From Hydrogenophaga sp. (GTDB lineage: Bacteria; Pseudomonadota; Gammaproteobacteria; Burkholderiales; Burkholderiaceae_C): a stretch of DNA of 42,615 nt. Shown one piece after another: positions 33,301 to 42,615 of the stretch. Under the pieces are notes generated by a model. That model ran no database searches. It was not told the DNA's origin and worked only from the letters and a program-made list of their open reading frames with translations. The position numbers were made by a program, and so were the translations under genes. Numbering within the stretch: the first letter of the stretch is position 1; each line of letters begins with the position of its first letter. The DNA lies in assembly GCF_030158645.1 (NCBI RefSeq), contig NZ_JAOASO010000096.1:1-42615 (forward strand), written 5' to 3'.

Positions 33301-34686
33301 ATGCACATACACATCCTGGGCATTTGCGGCACCTTCATGGGCGGCCTGGCCGCGCTGGCCCGCGAAGCCGGCCACCGCGTCACCGGCTGCGACGCCGGCG
33401 TTTACCCCCCCATGAGCGACCAGCTTCGCGCGCTCGGCATCGACCTGATCGAAGGCTTTGGTGCCGACCAGCTGGCCCTGAAACCCGACGTGTTCGTGAT
33501 CGGCAATGTGGTCAGCCGCGCGCGCAAGCCCGACGGCACGCCCAAGTTTCCGCTGATGGAGGCCATCATGGACAGCGGCGCCGCTTACACCAGCGGCCCG
33601 CAGTGGCTGGCCGAACACGTGCTGCAAGGCCGGCATGTGCTGGCGGTGGCCGGCACCCACGGCAAGACCACCACCACCGCCATGCTGACCTGGATTCTGG
33701 AGGCCAACGGCCTGCAGCCGGGTTTCTTGATTGGCGGGGTGCCCATGAACTTCGGCGTGTCGGCACGCATGGGAACTGGCCCTACCTTCACCATTGAAGC
33801 GGACGAGTACGACACCGCCTTCTTCGACAAGCGCAGCAAGTTCGTCCACTACCGCCCGCGCACGGCCGTGCTGAACAACCTCGAGTTCGACCACGCCGAC
33901 ATCTTCGACGACCTGGCCGCCATCGAGCGCCAGTTCCACCACCTGATCCGCACCGTGCCGCCATCCGGGCGCGTGGTGTCCAACGGCTTGGAGGAAAGCC
34001 TGGACCGCGTGCTTCACCAGGGCCTGTGGAGCGAGCTGCGCACCTTCGGTGCCGCCGTGAGCGACTTCACTGCCGTGGGCGAACCCCATGCCTTCGACGT
34101 GCTGAACCAGGGCCAGCCGGCGGGCCGTGTGGAATGGGCACTCAGCGGCGTGCACAACCAGCTCAACGCACTCGCGGCGATTGCCGCCGCCGAACACGTG
34201 GGCGTGGCGCCGGCCGACGCCGCGCGCGCGCTGGCCAGCTTCGAGAACGTGCGCCGGCGCATGGAAGTGCGCGGCACCGTGGCGCGCGCGGGTGGCAGCA
34301 TCACGGTCTACGACGACTTTGCCCACCACCCCACCGCCATCCGCACCACGCTGGACGGCCTCCAGCGCCGCCTGGGCAGTCCGCGGGGGCGCATCCTGGC
34401 GGTGTTCGAGCCGCGCAGCAACACGATGAAGCTGGGCACGATGAAGTCGCAACTGCCGTGGAGCCTGGAAGCGGCCGACCTCGCGTTCTGCCACTCGGGC
34501 GGTCTGGACTGGGACGCCCCCGAGGCGCTGGCGCCCATGGGCGCGCGGGCCCGGGTGGGCAAGAGCATCGACGAGCTGGTGGCGCAGGTCGTGTTGGCCG
34601 CCCAACCCGGCGACCACATCGTCTGCATGAGCAACGGCGGATTTGGCGGCGTGCACGAGCGCCTGCTGAAGGCACTCTCCGCTTGA
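33301..34686 (+). CDS. mpl: UDP-N-acetylmuramate:L-Ala-gamma-D-Glu-meso-DAP ligase Mpl
   Basis: The 461-residue Mur-ligase family protein begins MHIHILGICGTFMGGLAALAREAGH, the Mpl form of the UDP-binding loop. The ATP site is AVAGTHGKTTTTAML (GTHGKTTT at 118-125), followed by FTIEADEYDTAFFD, LNNLEFDHADIF, VYDDFAHHPTAI and VFEPRSNTM. Mpl reattaches recycled murein tripeptide to UDP-MurNAc. Together with ampD in this window it represents peptidoglycan recycling. No ribosome-binding site precedes the ATG. Confidence 0.97.
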   Translation: MHIHILGICGTFMGGLAALAREAGHRVTGCDAGVYPPMSDQLRALGIDLIEGFGADQLALKPDVFVIGNVVSRARKPDGTPKFPLMEAIMDSGAAYTSGPQWLAEHVLQGRHVLAVAGTHGKTTTTAMLTWILEANGLQPGFLIGGVPMNFGVSARMGTGPTFTIEADEYDTAFFDKRSKFVHYRPRTAVLNNLEFDHADIFDDLAAIERQFHHLIRTVPPSGRVVSNGLEESLDRVLHQGLWSELRTFGAAVSDFTAVGEPHAFDVLNQGQPAGRVEWALSGVHNQLNALAAIAAAEHVGVAPADAARALASFENVRRRMEVRGTVARAGGSITVYDDFAHHPTAIRTTLDGLQRRLGSPRGRILAVFEPRSNTMKLGTMKSQLPWSLEAADLAFCHSGGLDWDAPEALAPMGARARVGKSIDELVAQVVLAAQPGDHIVCMSNGGFGGVHERLLKALSA

Positions 34687-34705
34687 AGACGCGCTCTTGC
34701 CCAGA

Positions 34706-34780
34706 GCATCCGCGGAACTGGCTTTGCCAGGCCGCAGGATGCGCCCCCTTGAGGGGGTGACGCCGAAGGCGGCGCGGGGG
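34706..34780. repeat. Triple-hairpin intergenic element downstream of mpl
   Basis: Three hairpins in a row. The first is a 38-base structure (34706-34742) with arms GCATCCGCGG / CCGCAGGATGC and inner CTGGC-TTT-GCCAG. The second is CCCCC-TTGA-GGGGG (34744-34757). The third is CGCC-GAA-GGCG (34761-34771). Similar GC-rich elements are dispersed between genes in Comamonadaceae genomes, to my recollection. Only one copy is in this window. Confidence 0.6.
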
Positions 34781-34790
34781 AGCTCCCCTG

Positions 34791-35111
34791 CTAGTAACTC
34801 AGGGCCTGGGCCGGCACATCGATGGAGATGACCGGCTTGGCCAGCGCCGCGCTGGCCGCCCGTGCAAACGCCATCGCCCAGGCACGGTGCGCATCGTCGC
34901 GAAAACGTTCCTCGCCCACAGCCTCGGCCACCGCCAGGATCTTGTCGGCCGTGAGCACCTTGCCGGTGGGCCGAATCGGATCACACCCCAGGAAGGTGAA
35001 CTGCTCGTCCAGCCAGCTGCGGGCCAGGTCGTGCGGCATGGGCTGCACCTCTTCCAGATCGAAGGGGTAGGTGGAGCGGACGCCCCAACTCACGGTGACT
35101 TGGCTTCGCAT
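34791..35111 (-). CDS. Conserved protein of unknown function
   Basis: The 106-residue product is not recognised. AGGAG precedes the ATG at good spacing. It is soluble, without signal or membrane helix. It starts MRSQVTVSWGVRSTYPFDLEEVQ, with an Ala-rich helix (AHRAWAMAFARAASAALAK) near the C-terminus. It lies 73 bp downstream of aroG on the same strand; a GC-rich hairpin without T-run (CCCCGCC/GGCGGGG, 35143-35159) lies in the gap. Confidence 0.7.
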   Translation of the reverse strand: MRSQVTVSWGVRSTYPFDLEEVQPMPHDLARSWLDEQFTFLGCDPIRPTGKVLTADKILAVAEAVGEERFRDDAHRAWAMAFARAASAALAKPVISIDVPAQALSY

Positions 35112-35184
35112 GGTGGTTCTCCTGATGGACTTCCATTGTGGCCCCCGCCCAGGGCGGGGAACTCCGTGAAAGCCCGCAGCCCGC

Positions 35185-36318
35185 TCAGGCCTTCGCCTGG
35201 CGCGCGGTCTTCACCGCGTTGGACAACACATCGAGCGCCTGCAGCGAGTCGTCCCAGCCCAGGCACGCGTCGGTGATGCTCTGTCCGTACTTGAGCGCCC
35301 CCACCTCGTCCTTGCCCGGGGTGAACTTCTGCGCGCCGGCTTCGATGTGGCTCTCGATCATCACGCCGAAAATGCTGCGCGAGCCGCCAGTGATCTGGCC
35401 CGCGATGTCGCGCGCCACCTCCAGCTGCTTCTCGTGCTGCTTGCTGCTGTTGGCGTGGCTGCAGTCCACCATCAGGCGCGGGGGCAGCTTGGCGGCTTCG
35501 AGCTCCTTGACCGATGCGGCCACGCTGGATGCGTCGTAGTTGGGCGCCTTGCCGCCGCGCAGGATCACGTGGCAGTCCTTGTTGCCGTTGGTCTGCACGA
35601 TGGCGACCTGGCCGTTCTTGTGCACCGAGAGGAAGTGGTGCCCGCGTGAAGCGGCCTGGATTGCATCGGTGGCAATCTTGATGTTGCCGTCGGTGCCGTT
35701 CTTGAACCCGATCGGGGCTGAGAGGCCCGAGGCCAGCTCGCGGTGCACCTGGCTCTCGGTGGTGCGTGCGCCGATGGCGCCCCAGGCGATCAGATCGCCG
35801 ATGTACTGCGGCGAGATCACGTCGAGGAACTCGCTGCCCGCGGGCAGGCCCAGGCGGTTGATCTCGATGAGCAACTGGCGTGCGATGCGCAGGCCTTCGT
35901 CGATGCGGTAGCTCTCGTCGAGGTAGGGGTCGTTGATCAGGCCCTTCCATCCCACCGTGGTGCGCGGCTTCTCGAAGTACACGCGCATCACGATCTCCAG
36001 CGTGTCGGCGTACTGGTCGCGCAAGGGTTTGAGGCGGCGCGCGTAGTCCACCGCTGCGGCCGGATCGTGAATGGAACACGGGCCGATGATGACCAGCAGG
36101 CGGTCGTCCTTGCCGTGCAGGATGTTGTGGATGCGCTGGCGGGTCTGGCTGATCAGCGTCTCCACCGGCGTGCCGCCGATGGGGAAGAAGCGGATCAGGT
36201 GTTCGGGAGGGGGCAACACGGTGATGTCCTTGATGCGTTCGTCGTCGGTCTGGCTGGTCTTGTCGATCGAACGGGTGTGCCAGGCGTCGCTGCTGGCGGG
36301 GGCATGTTTCGCGGTCAT
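35185..36318 (-). CDS. aroG: 3-deoxy-7-phosphoheptulonate (DAHP) synthase AroG
   Basis: The 377-residue type I DAHP synthase starts at ATG 36318 (MTAKHAPASSDAW) after AGGAG. Active-site segments are LLVIIGPCSIHDP, VMRVYFEKPRTTVGWKGLINDP, GARTTESQVHRELASGL, PIGFKNGTDGN, HHFLSVHKNG, RGGKAPNY and LMVDCSHANSSK. It condenses phosphoenolpyruvate and erythrose 4-phosphate, the entry to aromatic amino acids. The family is feedback-inhibited by Phe or Tyr. The upstream region encodes an aromatic-rich leader peptide and a terminator, so transcription is probably attenuated. Confidence 0.97.
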   Translation of the reverse strand: MTAKHAPASSDAWHTRSIDKTSQTDDERIKDITVLPPPEHLIRFFPIGGTPVETLISQTRQRIHNILHGKDDRLLVIIGPCSIHDPAAAVDYARRLKPLRDQYADTLEIVMRVYFEKPRTTVGWKGLINDPYLDESYRIDEGLRIARQLLIEINRLGLPAGSEFLDVISPQYIGDLIAWGAIGARTTESQVHRELASGLSAPIGFKNGTDGNIKIATDAIQAASRGHHFLSVHKNGQVAIVQTNGNKDCHVILRGGKAPNYDASSVAASVKELEAAKLPPRLMVDCSHANSSKQHEKQLEVARDIAGQITGGSRSIFGVMIESHIEAGAQKFTPGKDEVGALKYGQSITDACLGWDDSLQALDVLSNAVKTARQAKA

Positions 36319-36362
36319 CAAGGGCTCCTGGGGCTGGTGTTGAGGGTGGAAAAACGGGGTCG

Positions 36363-36397
36363 AAAAAAAACCGCCGGGCTGAGGGCTCCGGCGGTTT
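36363..36397 (-). terminator. Attenuator terminator upstream of aroG
   Basis: On the minus strand AAACCGCCGG pairs with CCGGCGGTTT across a 10-base loop, ending in eight T. It lies between the leader peptide stop and aroG, 45 bp before the aroG ATG, in transcribed leader rather than after a gene. The 5' arm can alternatively pair with 36438-36444 inside the leader peptide. Confidence 0.85.
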
Positions 36398-36418
36398 GAT
36401 CGAGATTCGGTGATGCGC

Positions 36419-36490
36419 TTACAGCCTCGCCTCTCGTCCGCCGGGGACCGAGAACCAAAAGTAAAAGGCAAAGAAATTGCGCGCTTTCAT
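36419..36490 (-). CDS. Aromatic-rich leader peptide controlling aroG
   Basis: A 23-codon ORF from ATG 36490 encodes MKARNFFAFYFWFSV followed by PGGREARL and TAA. Codons 6-13 contain five Phe, one Tyr and one Trp, the density expected of a pheL-type leader. No Shine-Dalgarno is seen. A TACATT hexamer on the minus strand (36499-36504) would place the transcript start about two bases before the ATG. Stalling at the aromatic codons would leave the following segment 36438-36444 free to pair with the terminator 5' arm. Confidence 0.8.
   Translation of the reverse strand: MKARNFFAFYFWFSVPGGREARL
36438..36444 (-). promoter_or_regulatory. Antiterminator segment of the aroG attenuator
   Basis: The minus strand reads CCGGCGG, identical to the core of the terminator 3' arm and complementary to CCGCCGG of its 5' arm. 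It lies in the leader peptide codons just after the aromatic cluster, the expected place for region 2 of a ribosome-mediated attenuator. Confidence 0.65.
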
Positions 36491-36527
36491 GGGTGAACAA
36501 TGTAGCACAGGGCCACTTGCGTCCGGC

Positions 36528-37571
36528 TTACTGCCGGAACACCACCGCGTCCAGCCCCAGCGCGCGGATGCGCACCGCCGCGTCATCGGCGAGCGCGCGG
36601 TTGGCGAACGGACCCACCCGCACGCGGGTGCGCTGACCCGTGGGCGCGTCAACCACCTGAATGAACGCCGGCAAGCCGGCATCGATCAACCGCGTGAGCA
36701 CGCGGTCGGCGTTGCCGGCATCGGCAAACAGGCCGACGTTGATGGCAAAGCTCTGCTGCGCGTCCGCGCGGGAAGACGGCGCGGCGGGTGCGGGTGGGGG
36801 TCTTTGCGACGACGTGGTGGAGGATTCCACCGAAGGCGTGGAAGGCAAGGGCACCGGTTCGGCTGGCTGACCTGGCGGCGGTTCGGCGGGTGGCTCTGCA
36901 GGTGGCTCCGCGGCTGGCGAGGGTGGTGCCGGTGGAGGTTCTTCGGCCTGCGCAGGAGCGGGCGGCACGGGCGTGGGCTCCACCGGCGCCACCACCGCCG
37001 GCAACACCACCGTGGGCAGCACCGGCCGTTCGTTCACCCACCGGGACAAACCCCAGTAAGCCCCCAACGCAGCGGCTGCCAGCACCGCGTTGATGACCGC
37101 CAGCACCCACCAGCGCTTGCGGGAGCTTGAGCGCTGTGCCAGGGCGACACAGGCCTCGCGCACCGTGCTGGCCTCGCGCACGGCGCGGGTCATGCGCCGG
37201 CGCGCGTCGGCGTGCAGCCAGGCGTTGCCATACACGCCCGGAATCAGGCAACTCAACACGAAGATCGCGCCCAGAAAACCCCACTCGGCGAGCGACGGCA
37301 TGGCCAGCCACTCCCGGCCCAGCCCCAACACGAGCAAGGCCAAACCTTCCACGGCAGCCACGTACACCAGGGCAGCGCCCCAGAGCTGGCGAAAGACGAG
37401 CCAGTTCAGGGTGAGCAAGGCAGCGGCCCAGTTCCAGCCGGGGCCGGCCTGTCCCGCCTCGTCGAAGCGGGCAAACACGGGCAAGTACCGACCGACATTC
37501 ACCGGACCCAATGCCGCGCGGTACAGCGCGGTGGTCGCGGTCTCCGAAGCGGGCTGCGGCGTGACGGTCAT
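36528..37571 (-). CDS. DUF2628-like membrane protein with C-terminal SPOR domain
   Basis: The 347-residue protein starts at ATG 37571 (MTVTPQPAS); an upstream in-frame GTG is possible. The N-terminal part resembles DUF2628 (WNWAAALLTLNWLVFRQLWGAALVYVA, three helices to about residue 120), followed by another helix near 160 (WWVLAVINAVLAAAALGAYWGL). A long Pro/Ala/Glu linker runs from about 185 to 265. A SPOR domain ends the protein (FAINVGLFADAGNADRVLTRLIDAGLPAF, RVRVGPFANRALAD). SPOR domains bind denuded glycan at division sites. It lies 33 bp after the ABC ATPase gene, so possibly shares its transcript. Confidence 0.83.
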   Translation of the reverse strand: MTVTPQPASETATTALYRAALGPVNVGRYLPVFARFDEAGQAGPGWNWAAALLTLNWLVFRQLWGAALVYVAAVEGLALLVLGLGREWLAMPSLAEWGFLGAIFVLSCLIPGVYGNAWLHADARRRMTRAVREASTVREACVALAQRSSSRKRWWVLAVINAVLAAAALGAYWGLSRWVNERPVLPTVVLPAVVAPVEPTPVPPAPAQAEEPPPAPPSPAAEPPAEPPAEPPPGQPAEPVPLPSTPSVESSTTSSQRPPPAPAAPSSRADAQQSFAINVGLFADAGNADRVLTRLIDAGLPAFIQVVDAPTGQRTRVRVGPFANRALADDAAVRIRALGLDAVVFRQ

Positions 37572-37604
37572 GCCGGATTCTGGCACGGCGTTTCGGTGCG
37601 TTTC

Positions 37605-38321
<717 letters not shown>

Positions 38322-38325
38322 CGCG

Positions 38326-39552
38326 TCAGATGCGGATGGCCTGGCCGGGGTCCATGGCCGCCGCGCGGCGGGCCGGCGCAATGGCCGCCAGCACGCCACA
38401 CACCGTGGCCAACACGGCCACCTGCAGCGCCAGCAGGGGCGGCAAGGCGATGGAGAACAGCGGCTGTCCGTCGGCGCCGCGCACGAAGGTGGTGAACAGC
38501 CAGATCATCAACACGGCCAGCGCAATGCCGAGCACCGAACCCACCGCGCCCACCACCGCGCCCTGCACCAGGAACACGCGCAGCACCTGGGCCCGCGTGG
38601 CGCCCATGGCGCGCAGGATGCCGATCTCGCGGCGCTTCTGCACCACCGACACCACCAGCACGCTGGCAATGCCCAGCACCACCACCACCAGCACCACGCC
38701 CCGGATCAGGCTGGTGCTCACCGACTGCGCATTGAGGGCCGAGACCAGTTGCGCGTTGCTCTCCTGCCAGCTCTCCAGCTGGTAGGGCAGCTGACGGCGC
38801 AGGTCTTCGGTGAGCCCCTGCGCGGCCCACACGTCGTCCACCGTGAGGTCGATCGTGGTGGCGCCGCCGGGCAGACCGAGCAGGCTTTGCGCGGCCCGCA
38901 AGGGCACGATCACGGTGCGGCGGTTGAGTTCTTTCACACCGAGATCCACCAGCGCGGTCACCCGGACCGATTCACTCACGGTGCTGGTCTGCACCGTGAG
39001 GCGGTCGCCCACGCGCACGCCCAGATCGGCCGCCAGGTCGCGTCCCACGATGGCCTCGCCGGGCGCGAGGCGTGCGGTGCCGCTGACCACCTTGCTGCGC
39101 AGGCCGACGATGCGGTCGTAGCGGTCCAGCTCCACACCGACCAGCGAGATGGACTGCGTGGCCTCGCCGCGCAACGCCAGCGCGCCGCCAGCCACCATGG
39201 GTGATACCGCCGCGATGCCGGGCAGCCGTTCGAGCTGTGGCACCAGCGCCTGCCAGTTGGCCACCGAGCGCAGGCGCTGCGCGCGCGGCTGGGCTTCGGT
39301 CAGGGTGGTCGTGCCCGGCGCCCGGATCGCGGGCGGCGCCACCACGTCGTCGGGCGCGCTGAGCGTGATGTGGGCCTGGGCGCCGAGCGTCTTGTTGAGG
39401 GTGTTGGTCTGCAGGCCGCTGATGAGCGCGGAGATGTAGGCAATCACCGCCACCCCGGCCGCCACGCCCACGATGATCAGCACGGTCTGCATGCGCCCCT
39501 CGCGCAGGAAGCGCAGTGCCACACGGCGTTCAAATCCCAGCCAGGCGCTCAT
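38326..39552 (-). CDS. ABC transporter permease (FtsX/MacB-type)
   Basis: The 408-residue permease has one N-terminal helix (VLIIVGVAAGVAVIAYISALI), a large periplasmic MacB-PCD-like domain (about 45-270), and three C-terminal helices. The last part contains ILRAMGATRAQVLRVFLVQGAVVGAVGSVLG and ends AAIAPARRAAAMDPGQAIRI, both FtsX hallmarks. This topology fits mechanotransmission-type transporters (LolE, MacB). It does not carry its own ATPase; that is the next gene. The stop and the ATPase start are 4 bp apart. Confidence 0.9.
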   Translation of the reverse strand: MSAWLGFERRVALRFLREGRMQTVLIIVGVAAGVAVIAYISALISGLQTNTLNKTLGAQAHITLSAPDDVVAPPAIRAPGTTTLTEAQPRAQRLRSVANWQALVPQLERLPGIAAVSPMVAGGALALRGEATQSISLVGVELDRYDRIVGLRSKVVSGTARLAPGEAIVGRDLAADLGVRVGDRLTVQTSTVSESVRVTALVDLGVKELNRRTVIVPLRAAQSLLGLPGGATTIDLTVDDVWAAQGLTEDLRRQLPYQLESWQESNAQLVSALNAQSVSTSLIRGVVLVVVVLGIASVLVVSVVQKRREIGILRAMGATRAQVLRVFLVQGAVVGAVGSVLGIALAVLMIWLFTTFVRGADGQPLFSIALPPLLALQVAVLATVCGVLAAIAPARRAAAMDPGQAIRI

Positions 39553-39559
39553 GGGGTGC

Positions 39560-40852
39560 TCAGCGCCCCATGGCATTGGTCAGCGCAGCACCGGCGTCGG
39601 GCGCTGCCGCTCCGGGGACCGTGCTCTGGCCCGGCCGCCATTGAACGCGGCGCACACGCACGCGGCTGTCGGCCTGCGGCGTGCCACCGATCAGCACCAC
39701 GTCGCCTTCGGCCAGACCCTCGAGCACCTCGGCCGCGTCGAGCGTGCGCAGGCCCAGCTTCACCGCGCGGCTGCGTGCGTGGCCATCGGCGCTCACCATC
39801 ACAGTCGTCGATCCGTCGGGCAGCGCGGTGCGCAGGGCGGCCAACGGCAACACCAGCGCCTTGTCTCGCCGGGCGGTTTCCACCTCGACCGACACCGTCA
39901 TGTCTTCGCGCAGAAAGGCCGGTGCGGGCGCGTCCAGCGTGAGCTTGACCTCGATGGCGCCGCGCTGCGCATCGACCGACGGGGCGATGGACAGCACGCG
40001 CGCGGCCAGCGGCTGCCCGGCAAAGGCATCGGCCACCACACGCGCGACCTGGCCGGTCTGCAGCTGGTCCAGAAAACGCTCGTCCACCGGCGCCACGATC
40101 TGCGTGGGACCGGCCAGCGCCAGGCCCAGCAAGGCCTTGCCGGGCTGCACGATCTGGCCGGGTTCGACCTCGCGCAGCAGCACCTGCGCGTCGGCCGGTG
40201 CCACCAGCGTGGTTTGCGCCAGCCGGGCGCGCGCCGCCTGGGTGGTGGCCTGGGCCACGGCCAGCTGGGCCTGCGCCTGCACCAGGTCGGTCCCCGATTC
40301 TTCGTTGGCCCGCGTTTGCGAGCGCGCACTGGCCTGCTGAGCACGGGCCACGTCCAGGGCGCGACGCACTTCATCCAGCCGCGAGGCGCTCACGAAGCCC
40401 TGTGCCACCAGCTGTTCGGTGCGCGTGAGTTCGGCCTGGGCGGCGCGCACGGTGGCCTCGGTCTGGGCCAGCGCGGCCTGGGCGGCGGTGCGCCCGGTGC
40501 TGCGCAAGCCCGCCAGCCGGGCCGCGGCCTGGCGCTCGGCCGCCTCCGCCTGCATGAGTGCGGCAGCGAGTTCGTCGGATTCCAGGCGCAGCAGCACGTC
40601 GCCCCGGCGAACGCTGGCGCCTTCTGCCACCAGCACGGCCTGCACCCGCCCGGTGATGGTGCTGCCGATCTCCACGCGCGAGAGCGTGGCCACCCGGGCC
40701 GAAAACTGCAGGCTGCGCACCAGCGGTGCCGCTTCCAGCTCGACCGCATCCACCTTGGGGTGGCGCCAGAGCCAGCCGGCCCAGAACGCGAGCACCAGCA
40801 GCACGCCTGCTGCACCCCATCCCCAGCGGCGTTGAGCGGAAGACAGGGTCAT
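39560..40852 (-). CDS. Periplasmic adaptor (membrane fusion) protein, MacA/HlyD type
   Basis: The 430-residue adaptor has an N-terminal membrane anchor (WGWGAAGVLLVLAFWAGWLW) and a lipoyl half-motif (VEIGSTITGRVQAVLVAEGASVRRGDVLLRLESDE). A long Ala/Gln-rich coiled-coil hairpin (about 95-205) follows, then the second lipoyl half (TTLVAPADAQVLLREVEPGQIVQPGKALL) and beta-barrel domains. It would link the FtsX-type permease to an outer-membrane channel encoded elsewhere. It lies 13 bp after ruvB, 7 bp before the permease. Substrate is unknown. Confidence 0.9.
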   Translation of the reverse strand: MTLSSAQRRWGWGAAGVLLVLAFWAGWLWRHPKVDAVELEAAPLVRSLQFSARVATLSRVEIGSTITGRVQAVLVAEGASVRRGDVLLRLESDELAAALMQAEAAERQAAARLAGLRSTGRTAAQAALAQTEATVRAAQAELTRTEQLVAQGFVSASRLDEVRRALDVARAQQASARSQTRANEESGTDLVQAQAQLAVAQATTQAARARLAQTTLVAPADAQVLLREVEPGQIVQPGKALLGLALAGPTQIVAPVDERFLDQLQTGQVARVVADAFAGQPLAARVLSIAPSVDAQRGAIEVKLTLDAPAPAFLREDMTVSVEVETARRDKALVLPLAALRTALPDGSTTVMVSADGHARSRAVKLGLRTLDAAEVLEGLAEGDVVLIGGTPQADSRVRVRRVQWRPGQSTVPGAAAPDAGAALTNAMGR

Positions 40853-40865
40853 GGGTGAGATGACT

Positions 40866-41924
<1,059 letters not shown>

Positions 41925-41929
41925 GGTTG

Positions 41930-42508
41930 TTACTTGGCCAAGGCTTTGAGCGCGAGCTTGATGCCTTCGCTGACACCCACATCCGCCGGCAGAGGCTTCA
42001 AGGCGGCCGCGGCGTCCTTGTCGCTGTAGCCCAGTGCCATCAGGGCCTGCTGGATGTCGCTCTGCACGTCGCTCTGGGCCGGGCCGCCACCCGTCAGGTT
42101 CAGATCGGCACCGAGCTTGCCCTTGAGTTCGAGCAGCAGGCGCTCGGCGGTCTTCTTGCCGATGCCGGGCACCTTGATGATGCGGCCACTGTCCTGCGCG
42201 CTGATGGCCTGGGCCAGGTCGCCCACGCTCATGCCCGACAGCACCGAGAGCGCAGTGCGCGGGCCCACGCCGCTGATCTTGATGAGCTGGCGAAAGGCCT
42301 CACGTTCGGGTGATGTGGCGAAGCCGTAGAGAATCTGGGCGTCCTCGCGCACCACGAAGTGGGTGAGCAGGGCCACCTTTTCGCCGGTGGCGGGCAGGTT
42401 GTAGAACGTGCTCATCGGCACATCGACCTCGTATCCGACGCCGTGGCAGTCCAGCAGGATCTGGGGTGGGTTTTTCTCCAGCAGCGTACCGGTCAACTTG
42501 CCTATCAT
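41930..42508 (-). CDS. ruvA: Holliday junction DNA helicase subunit RuvA
   Basis: The 192-residue protein starts at ATG 42508 ([14 protein letters not shown]) with AAGGA upstream. It has the OB-fold N-terminal domain ([12 protein letters not shown]), two helix-hairpin-helix motifs ([35 protein letters not shown]) and the C-terminal RuvB-binding domain ([17 protein letters not shown]). RuvA tetramers bind four-way junctions. The gene is first in a leftward run that includes the transporter set. Confidence 0.98.
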   Translation of the reverse strand: MIGKLTGTLLEKNPPQILLDCHGVGYEVDVPMSTFYNLPATGEKVALLTHFVVREDAQILYGFATSPEREAFRQLIKISGVGPRTALSVLSGMSVGDLAQAISAQDSGRIIKVPGIGKKTAERLLLELKGKLGADLNLTGGGPAQSDVQSDIQQALMALGYSDKDAAAALKPLPADVGVSEGIKLALKALAK

Positions 42509-42527
42509 CTGGACATCCTTTTGAGGA

Positions 42528-42533
42528 ATTATC
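42528..42533 (-). promoter_or_regulatory. Candidate -10 element for ruvA
   Basis: The minus strand reads GATAAT, 20 bp before the ruvA ATG, leaving room for the AAGGA Shine-Dalgarno. It overlaps the translation-initiation region of the divergent PhoH-like gene. No clear -35. Confidence 0.4.
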
Positions 42534-42536
42534 GGC

Positions 42537-42615
42537 TTGATTCTCAGACACACCTTCTCTCCGCCCGACAACGTCCGCATGGGTCACCTCTGCGGCCCGC
42601 TGGACACCCACATCC
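42537..42615 (+). CDS. PhoH-like ATPase, first 26 codons (cut by window edge)
   Basis: From TTG 42537, preceded by GAGGA at 9 bp, the frame reads (M)[11 protein letters not shown] then [14 protein letters not shown]. This matches the N-terminus of betaproteobacterial PhoH-like (YbeZ-type) proteins, which begin with a similar ILRH-FTPP and LCGP-D segment. The P-loop domain lies outside the window. PhoH-like proteins are usually linked to miaB and ybeY in rRNA and tRNA maturation; here miaB lies far to the left. The divergent gap to ruvA is only 28 bp. Confidence 0.7.
   Translation, partial: MILRHTFSPPDNVRMGHLCGPLDTHI

Noticed and set aside
36419..36682. Longer 87-codon version of the aroG leader ORF
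   Set aside because: The upstream extension runs into the SPOR gene end and has no aromatic bias. The 23-codon form from ATG 36490 fits an attenuator leader.

Overview
The window is a GC-rich bacterial chromosome segment with tightly packed housekeeping and metabolic operons. Gene content and protein character point to Burkholderiales, most likely Comamonadaceae (Hydrogenophaga-like). The main reasons are an accB-accC-prmA-DUF3426-PfkB operon, a Lys/Ala-repeat histone H1-like gene, a Pro/Ala-linked HiPIP, class Ia ribonucleotide reductase with a long Ala-rich NrdB N-terminus, and PilSR next to AmpD. The genus is an inference; no rRNA is present. I see no prophage, insertion sequence, CRISPR array or defence island.

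Layout. 1-2419: part of a phenylacetate catabolic cluster (paaK-paaI-paaG leftward, an enoyl-CoA hydratase rightward, with a TetR-type operator between them). 2581-5340: a lipoprotein-type HiPIP, tRNA-Met, yaeQ, a Blc lipocalin and two small unknown envelope proteins. 5446-14032: miaB, then the glrK-qseG-glrR two-component system, then opgG-opgH for periplasmic glucan synthesis. 14087-17638: eamA and ffh leftward, ypjD and a PP0621-type gene rightward. 17687-21605: pilS-pilR-ampD. 22050-26330: nrdA-nrdB. 26556-27101: histone H1-like gene. 27164-31812: accB-accC-prmA-DUF3426-PfkB kinase (leftward). 32064-34686: a TlpA-like thioredoxin and a nucleotidyltransferase-like protein leftward, mpl rightward. 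34791-36490: aroG with an upstream leader peptide, and a small unknown. 36528-42508: ruvA-ruvB, a MacAB-like adaptor/permease/ATPase set and a SPOR protein, all leftward. The right edge holds the first codons of a PhoH-like gene.

The strongest regulatory signals are three. (1) Between glrR and opgG lie two exact TGTC-N10-GACA sites (the motif known for enterobacterial GlrR/QseF), an IHF-like site and a near-consensus sigma-54 promoter. This predicts that GlrR directly drives the adjacent opgGH operon. (2) Upstream of aroG is a 23-codon leader peptide with Phe, Tyr and Trp codons clustered at positions 6-13. A T-tailed terminator follows, and a competing antiterminator segment lies inside the leader: a classic ribosome-mediated attenuator. 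(3) nrdA has two NrdR-type boxes exactly 32 bp apart flanking a well-formed sigma-70 promoter.

Other structure worth attention: a long imperfect hairpin between nrdA and nrdB, two large consecutive hairpins upstream of the histone-like gene, a triple-hairpin element downstream of mpl, and several genes whose -10 or -12 elements sit so close to the start codon that leaderless mRNAs are predicted.
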